24,238 nucleotides of DNA from a virus. This document shows positions 20,356 to 24,238 of this stretch, piece after piece (the first letter of the stretch is position 1; every line of letters begins with the position of its first letter). The notes under the pieces were generated by a model. That model was not told where the DNA came from. It did no database searches and worked only from the letters and a program-made list of their open reading frames with translations. The translations under genes were made by a program, and so were the position numbers. The stretch spans positions 1 through 24,238 of the IMG/VR virus record IMGVR_UViG_3300043446_001541. One strand, written 5' to 3'.

Positions 20356-21687
20356 ATGATTTTAGCTTGGTTGTTACTTCTTACTGGTTTAACAATCTCA
20401 GCGGTCGCAATTTACTACTCTGTAGTGGGTTTGACCGCTATTTTCTCTGCGGCAGTGATTCCAATTATTATTATGGGGTCAGCCTTAGAGGTAGGTAAAC
20501 TAGTTTGTGCTAGCTGGTTAAAGGCCAATTGGGAACGTGCTCCGTTCTTTATGAAAGCCTATATGACTACTGCCGTAGTTGTCCTTATGCTTATTACTAG
20601 CATGGGCATCTTTGGATTTCTTTCTAAAGCACATAATGACCAAAATTTAGTAAGCGGCGATGTTCAAAGTAAAATTGCTGTCTACGACGAAAAAATCAAG
20701 ACAGCAAAGGAAAACATTGATGCAAATCGCAAAGCACTCAAACAAATGGATGAGGCTGTGGACCAAGTTATGGGTCGAAGTGCAGATGAAAAAGGTGCGG
20801 ACAAGGCAGTTGCGCTCCGTAGAGGGCAGGCCAAAGAACGCACTAGATTACTTTCTGAGATTACAGCCGAACAGAAAATTATTGCCCAGCTTAGTGAAGA
20901 ACGGGCACCCATCGCCGCTGAAGTACGCAAGGTGGAAGCAGAAGTTGGTCCAATAAAATACATTGCCAAGTTTATCTACGGAGAAGACGGTGCCAACGAA
21001 AATATGCTTGAAAAAGCAGTTACCTGGGTCATCATTCTAATCGTTGTTGTATTTGATCCTCTAGCAGTTATCATGTTGCTAGGAGCACAGATGACCTTTG
21101 GTTGGGCTAGAGAACAGAAAGAACAGGATATCTACACACCTGATCCGTATATTGCAGACGTTGGTGAAAAGCCAACAGAAGAAGAACTCAAAGATGATTT
21201 TCTTCCTACATACGATGAGATAACACCCAAGGCCGAAGAACCTGTTGTTAATGAGCAAACACATCCTTATCTATATAAAGGTGACTTCCATAAACGTCCC
21301 GAAGGTATGAAACCAGTGCCTCCAATGGTAGCAACACCTGCAGAACACAATGTAGAATCAGAAGATCCTCCAATGCCGCTTGATCAATGGAACAAAATGA
21401 TCGAAGAGGCAGAACGTGCAGTCCAAGTTGAAAAAACACAAACCACACTTGAAGATAGACTAGCATCTGGAGAATCTTATATTGACGGTGAAGGTAAAGA
21501 GCATTCTGTTACCAACGACGATTTAGAACGCCCAGGTGATTACTTAACTCCAAACTACGAAGGTGTTAAACTACCTGATACCGGTGAGTGGGTGCAAACT
21601 GGCCCAGACTTTGAAGACGAGTCTAAAAAAAAGACTTATATAACCAAGGACGAATTGGGTCATCAACAAGTGAAGACCAGGGACTAA
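20356..21687 (+). CDS. Membrane protein with long coiled coil; zero-frame product of a frameshift gene
   Basis: The 443-residue protein starts with two adjacent hydrophobic segments (about 2-24 and 27-48) and has a third at 70-91. A charged coiled coil runs from about 100 to 205, a fourth membrane segment lies at 220-246, and a 190-residue acidic, Pro-rich tail follows. AAGGAT precedes the ATG. It resembles proteins labelled only as coil-containing in marine and freshwater phages; the function is unknown. Near the end SKKK is encoded by TCT AAA AAA AAG, an in-phase A AAA AAG site. A -1 slip would replace the last 17 residues with 110 others, giving 536 in total. Confidence 0.75.
   Translation: MILAWLLLLTGLTISAVAIYYSVVGLTAIFSAAVIPIIIMGSALEVGKLVCASWLKANWERAPFFMKAYMTTAVVVLMLITSMGIFGFLSKAHNDQNLVSGDVQSKIAVYDEKIKTAKENIDANRKALKQMDEAVDQVMGRSADEKGADKAVALRRGQAKERTRLLSEITAEQKIIAQLSEERAPIAAEVRKVEAEVGPIKYIAKFIYGEDGANENMLEKAVTWVIILIVVVFDPLAVIMLLGAQMTFGWAREQKEQDIYTPDPYIADVGEKPTEEELKDDFLPTYDEITPKAEEPVVNEQTHPYLYKGDFHKRPEGMKPVPPMVATPAEHNVESEDPPMPLDQWNKMIEEAERAVQVEKTQTTLEDRLASGESYIDGEGKEHSVTNDDLERPGDYLTPNYEGVKLPDTGEWVQTGPDFEDESKKKTYITKDELGHQQVKTRD
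21627..21633 (+). promoter_or_regulatory. Second candidate -1 frameshift site, A AAA AAG
   Basis: Codons 21628-21630 AAA and 21631-21633 AAG put the heptamer in the right phase inside eight A. The -1 frame has a TAA at 21624-21626, immediately before the site, and is then open to 21965. Only a weak 4-bp stem (CCAA/TTGG, 21644-21647 and 21655-21658) follows. Confidence 0.5.
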
Positions 21688-21779
21688 CCTACGTACAAAA
21701 TTCTGAACAAACTGAAGAAAGCATTTGGAGTAAGATTCAAAAAAGATTACATTCAAAACCAAAAGACGAACTGTATAGA

Positions 21780-21965
21780 ATGTACGATGAAAATAAGTTC
21801 TCTGATCTAATTATTGACCAGTTTAAAGACCCTGCATTGTACAATTTTATCGAAGAAACTAAAAAAGGTCCAAAGTTTGCCAATTACACTTCTGAAAGAC
21901 TTGAAGAATATATAAGTAGAATATATGAACTTAGGAAAAATAACAGTAATAACACCCCCAGATAA
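21780..21965 (+). CDS. C-terminal -1 frame extension of the 20356 gene (or separate 61-residue gene)
   Basis: From its own ATG this frame gives 61 charged, helical residues (MYDENKFSDLIIDQF...YISRIYELRK). No binding site precedes the ATG. The frame is open from the slippery site at 21627, through a plausible linker (GLTYVQNSEQTEESIWSKIQKRL), into this segment, so I favour a 110-residue extension of the membrane/coiled-coil protein. A true separate start, or one A lost in assembly, are the alternatives. It overlaps the next gene by 41 bases. Confidence 0.55.
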   Translation: MYDENKFSDLIIDQFKDPALYNFIEETKKGPKFANYTSERLEEYISRIYELRKNNSNNTPR

Positions 21966-22338
21966 ACTGTTTAATTTAACATTGAGCTATTTGTTGGTTA
22001 AACCATCAGTACATGTTAAACAACAATTTCAAACTATTTTAAGCCAAAGCGTTGATGATCTAAATGTTTTTATATATGACGAGTCAGACAACGACATTAG
22101 TTGGTTATTGAGCGTAGCACACCAAGTTGATTGTGTAATCATTGATGTTGACAACTGTGACACTATTACAAAACAGTTTATTACATTTTTAATAGCACAA
22201 CCACATGCTCATTACATTACCAAAGATGAAACAACTCCCTACAACTTAATTTCTAAAAATAGAATTTGGGATCTTGATTTCATTGTTGAACAAATTAACA
22301 ATCAGGACGACGAGGAAGAGGAAGATGATGCAACATAA
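21925..22338 (+). CDS. Conserved-looking acidic protein of 137 residues, unknown function
   Basis: The ATG at 21925 lies inside the preceding frame. The protein alternates strands and helices (GKITVITPPDKL, DLNVFIYDES, VDCVIIDVDNCD, PHAHYITKDE) in the manner of a Rossmann-like or receiver-type alpha/beta fold. It ends in an extremely acidic tail (NNQDDEEEEDDAT). The strand ending VIIDVDNCD would place an Asp where receiver domains are phosphorylated, but the other receiver residues are not evident. The DNA for the acidic tail is purine-rich and serves as ribosome binding site for the bS21 gene. No family recognised. Confidence 0.7.
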   Translation: MNLGKITVITPPDKLFNLTLSYLLVKPSVHVKQQFQTILSQSVDDLNVFIYDESDNDISWLLSVAHQVDCVIIDVDNCDTITKQFITFLIAQPHAHYITKDETTPYNLISKNRIWDLDFIVEQINNQDDEEEEDDAT

Positions 22339-22558
22339 AAAAGTAGGAACTGGTGTAAATGTTAAGGATGGCGAAAATATTAATTCTGCGTTAAGACGTT
22401 TCAAGCGTAAAGTTGATGATGCCGGTACACTAGATACTCTACGTGCCAAAGAGTTTTACGAAAAGCCAACTACAGCTCGTAAACGTGCCAAAGGTGCCGC
22501 AAAAGCACGTTGGAAGAAGAAGCTCGAAAAAGAACAACTGCCACCAAAAATGTATTGA
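22325..22558 (+). CDS. rpsU: Ribosomal protein bS21
   Basis: The 77-residue protein is a complete bS21: GVNVKDGENINSALRRFKRKV at the start, the basic helix AKEFYEKPTTARKRAKGAAKARWKKK and a short tail. Host bS21 sits next to the 3' end of 16S rRNA and aids initiation; phage copies are known and may swap into host ribosomes to favour phage messages. Two ATG codons (22325 and 22328) compete: the GAGGA at 22318-22322 is better spaced for the second. Its stop TGA is part of the TTGACA of the next promoter. Confidence 0.93.
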   Translation: MMQHKKVGTGVNVKDGENINSALRRFKRKVDDAGTLDTLRAKEFYEKPTTARKRAKGAAKARWKKKLEKEQLPPKMY

Positions 22559-22583
22559 CATTGCGCTTGTTTGGTGCTATAAT
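22555..22583 (+). promoter_or_regulatory. Perfect consensus sigma70 promoter
   Basis: TTGACA (22555-22560), 17 bases, TATAAT (22578-22583), both hexamers perfect. The start would be near 22590, for the exonuclease gene at 22613. The -35 box overlaps the stop codon of the bS21 gene. Confidence 0.92.
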
Positions 22584-22612
22584 TTAAGTTCACAATATAG
22601 AAAGAACTTATA

Positions 22613-23197
22613 ATGGCACTAACAGACGTAATGATTGACTTAGAAACTTTGGCGACATCTTCGGATGCCGCCATTCTTACGATTGGCGCAGTAAAATTTG
22701 ATCCTTTTGGTAGAGAACTTACTGATCCAGAAATGGTAAGTTTCTATGCAAGAGTTGACTTAGACAGTTGCGACGAAATCAATCTTGTCACTAATGACGA
22801 CACAATTGAATGGTGGGCAAAACAAACGCCCGAAGCAAAATACGAAGCATTTGAAAATCCAGATAGACAACATATACGAGAAGTGTTTGATCAATTGTAT
22901 AAGTTTTGCTGGGGTGCTAAACGTGTTTGGTCAAATGGTGCTGCCTTTGATATTGTAATCTGCGAAACAGTTTATAAACGACTTAACAAAGCAGTTCCTT
23001 GGAATTTTTGGCAAGTGCGTGATGTACGCACAGCATTTGATTTAGGCATCAACCCAAATCGCCCTGAAACTACAGCGCACAATGCGTTGGCAGATGCATA
23101 TGAACAGGCAATCTGTATTCAAAATGTCTATAATGTTTTAAGGACTAGCACTAAGTCTGATGGAACGTACATTAACCCATTTGCAAATCAAAGATGA
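22613..23197 (+). CDS. DexA-like DEDD 3'-5' exonuclease
   Basis: The 194-residue protein has the DEDDh exonuclease residues in order: Asp9 and Glu11 in MIDLETL, Asp113 in WSNGAAFDIVI, and His156 with Asp161 in TAHNALADAYEQ. Length and motifs match T4 DexA and related Rv2179c-like enzymes that trim DNA or RNA from 3' ends. It is read from a perfect host-type promoter, so it should be made early, for host nucleic-acid breakdown or nucleotide recycling. It overlaps the HD hydrolase gene by ATGA. Confidence 0.88.
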   Translation: MALTDVMIDLETLATSSDAAILTIGAVKFDPFGRELTDPEMVSFYARVDLDSCDEINLVTNDDTIEWWAKQTPEAKYEAFENPDRQHIREVFDQLYKFCWGAKRVWSNGAAFDIVICETVYKRLNKAVPWNFWQVRDVRTAFDLGINPNRPETTAHNALADAYEQAICIQNVYNVLRTSTKSDGTYINPFANQR

Positions 23198-23775
23198 AAA
23201 CACTAGAAACTGTTTCAGGAAAGAAAATTAATGTAACCTCCCCAGACCCGAGCACTATTGAAATTACCGACATTGCTTGGGCTCTTAGCCGTATGCCTCG
23301 CTTTAGCGGTCATAGCATACCTTACATTCCATATTCTGTAGCACAGCATTGTATCCAAGTTATGAAGGAACTTGCTCCTCACGGGCATAGGATCCAGTTA
23401 CACGGATTGTTACACGATGCCGCTGAAGCATACATTAACGACTTACCTAGTCCTGTAAAACATATTCCAGAAATACATGCCGTAATTAGTAAGCTGGAAG
23501 ATCGCTTAATGCTAACTATTTACGAAGCAATAGGTATAGACCCTCCCACTGAGGAAGAAGAAAAGATTGTTAAAATTGCAGACAAGCATCAACAGGCCGT
23601 TGAAGCTTACAATTTTATGCACTCACGTGGGCACGATTGGAATTTGCCTAAAGTTAGTTTTAAAAAATTACAAGAATTTGAACAACCACTTACTAGCGTA
23701 AAGGCATACGACTTGTACTTAGAATACTTCGAAATTTTACTAGAAAAAATTAAAAAAGAAGATAATCCGGTATAA
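23194..23775 (+). CDS. HD-domain phosphohydrolase (YfbR-like)
   Basis: The 193-residue enzyme has the HD-superfamily metal ligands His52 (SVAQHCIQV), His74-Asp75 (GLLHDAAEAY) and Asp130 (IADKHQQAV), plus the INDLPSPVKH segment typical of YfbR-type nucleotide hydrolases. These remove phosphate from deoxynucleoside monophosphates. With DexA upstream and ribonucleotide reductase nearby, a role in nucleotide recycling is likely. Its stop TAA lies in an exact late-promoter box. Confidence 0.85.
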   Translation: MKTLETVSGKKINVTSPDPSTIEITDIAWALSRMPRFSGHSIPYIPYSVAQHCIQVMKELAPHGHRIQLHGLLHDAAEAYINDLPSPVKHIPEIHAVISKLEDRLMLTIYEAIGIDPPTEEEEKIVKIADKHQQAVEAYNFMHSRGHDWNLPKVSFKKLQEFEQPLTSVKAYDLYLEYFEILLEKIKKEDNPV

Positions 23776-23778
23776 ATA
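23771..23778 (+). promoter_or_regulatory. T4-type late promoter, exact TATAAATA
   Basis: It overlaps the stop of the HD gene (GTA TAA ATA) and lies 60 bases before dnaK, whose ATG has an AAGGAG site. Confidence 0.65.
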
Positions 23779-23838
23779 AATTTGTAGAACGCCAATAGGG
23801 TTCTATTAAATTCTTGCTTAAACATAAGGAGATAAAAG

Positions 23839-24238
23839 ATGAGCAAAATCATTGGTATTGACCTCGGCACCACAAATTCGTGTGTAGCCATTCTAGAAAA
23901 CGGTGTAGCTAAAGTTATTGAAAACTCAGAAGGCGCCCGTACAACACCCTCAATCGTTGCGTACACACAGGATGAGATCCTAGTTGGTGCTACCGCAAAA
24001 CGACAAGCAGTAACAAATCCAAAAAATACAATCTATGCGGCCAAGCGTTTGATTGGACGTAAGTTCGAAGAGCAAGCCGTGCAGAAAGATATTGACCTAA
24101 TGCCATACAGCATTATCAAAGCTGACAACGGCGATGCATGGGTACAAGTTGATGATAAAAAACTAGCCCCTCCACAGATTTCAGCAGAAGTTCTTCGTAA
24201 GATGAAGAAGACAGCAGAAGACTATCTTGGTCAAGAAG
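23839..24238 (+). CDS. dnaK: Chaperone DnaK (Hsp70), 3' end cut by window
   Basis: AAGGAG precedes the ATG. The 133 visible residues are the start of the Hsp70 ATPase domain: [15 protein letters not shown] (phosphate-1 loop), [32 protein letters not shown] and [20 protein letters not shown]. They are very close to proteobacterial DnaK as I remember it. The family binds unfolded peptides with DnaJ and GrpE, neither seen here. A late box stands upstream, and the other gene order is phage-like, so this is a phage-borne copy. Whether the substrate-binding domain is intact lies outside the window. Confidence 0.93.
   Translation, partial: MSKIIGIDLGTTNSCVAILENGVAKVIENSEGARTTPSIVAYTQDEILVGATAKRQAVTNPKNTIYAAKRLIGRKFEEQAVQKDIDLMPYSIIKADNGDAWVQVDDKKLAPPQISAEVLRKMKKTAEDYLGQE

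Overview
This window looks like part of the genome of a large, strictly lytic, T4-like myovirus (contractile tail). Genes are packed head to tail with ATGA or TAATG stop/start overlaps. A PAAR tail-spike tip and a beta-helix tail-fibre protein are present. Viral DNA metabolism is covered by class Ia ribonucleotide reductase with its own glutaredoxin, a DexA-like exonuclease and a RecB/Cas4-type nuclease. Copies of the T4 late-promoter box TATAAATA precede several genes. The first and last genes are cut by the window edges. I saw no tRNA, CRISPR array, insertion sequence or integrase. The DnaK, IscU, bS21, Hc1-like and phasin-like proteins resemble proteobacterial, probably betaproteobacterial, versions, so a PHB-storing betaproteobacterium is a reasonable host guess. 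That is inference.

Layout. 1-884: end of a structural-looking gene and a zinc-metalloprotease gene, closed by a strong bidirectional terminator. 945-1905, minus strand: a five-gene operon of very small proteins, including a phasin-like one and a 38-residue membrane peptide, driven by one of two back-to-back sigma70-like promoters. 2056-8711: late-type genes with two nucleotidyltransferase-fold proteins, structural-looking proteins, a glycosyltransferase-like protein, a coiled-coil membrane protein and a run of conserved unknowns. It ends in a 336-codon gene whose last codons form an in-phase A AAA AAG slippery site and which probably continues in the -1 frame. 8751-11283: nuclease behind a consensus promoter and palindrome, then the tail fibre. 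11498-15624: nrdA, a 55-codon gene, nrdB, glutaredoxin and a small unknown. 15646-16651: structural protein and PAAR tip. 16728-18430: Hc1-like DNA-binding protein, exported His-rich protein, iscU, iscA and an unknown basic protein. 18431-18742: no gene, but a run of hairpins that looks like a structured RNA. 18743-19625: SleB-type endolysin and a three-helix membrane protein (candidate holin). 19707-22558: structural protein, a membrane/coiled-coil protein with a second in-phase A AAA AAG site, two unknowns and ribosomal protein bS21. 22613-23775: DexA-like exonuclease and HD hydrolase behind a perfect sigma70 promoter. 23839-end: dnaK.

How it fits together. Two promoter classes can be read. 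Host-like TTGACA/TATAAT promoters stand before the nuclease, the exonuclease/HD pair, the iscA-distal unknown and probably nrdA. TATAAATA-type boxes, often overlapping the stop codon of the gene upstream, stand before structural genes and dnaK. The cargo (RNR plus glutaredoxin, Fe-S scaffold plus carrier, bS21, Hc1-like protein, DnaK) points to control of host nucleotide supply, Fe-S assembly, translation, nucleoid and protein folding. The least expected signals are the two candidate -1 frameshift sites, the structured intergenic RNA, and the iscU/iscA pair whose IscU keeps the chaperone-recognition motif in a phage that also carries dnaK.
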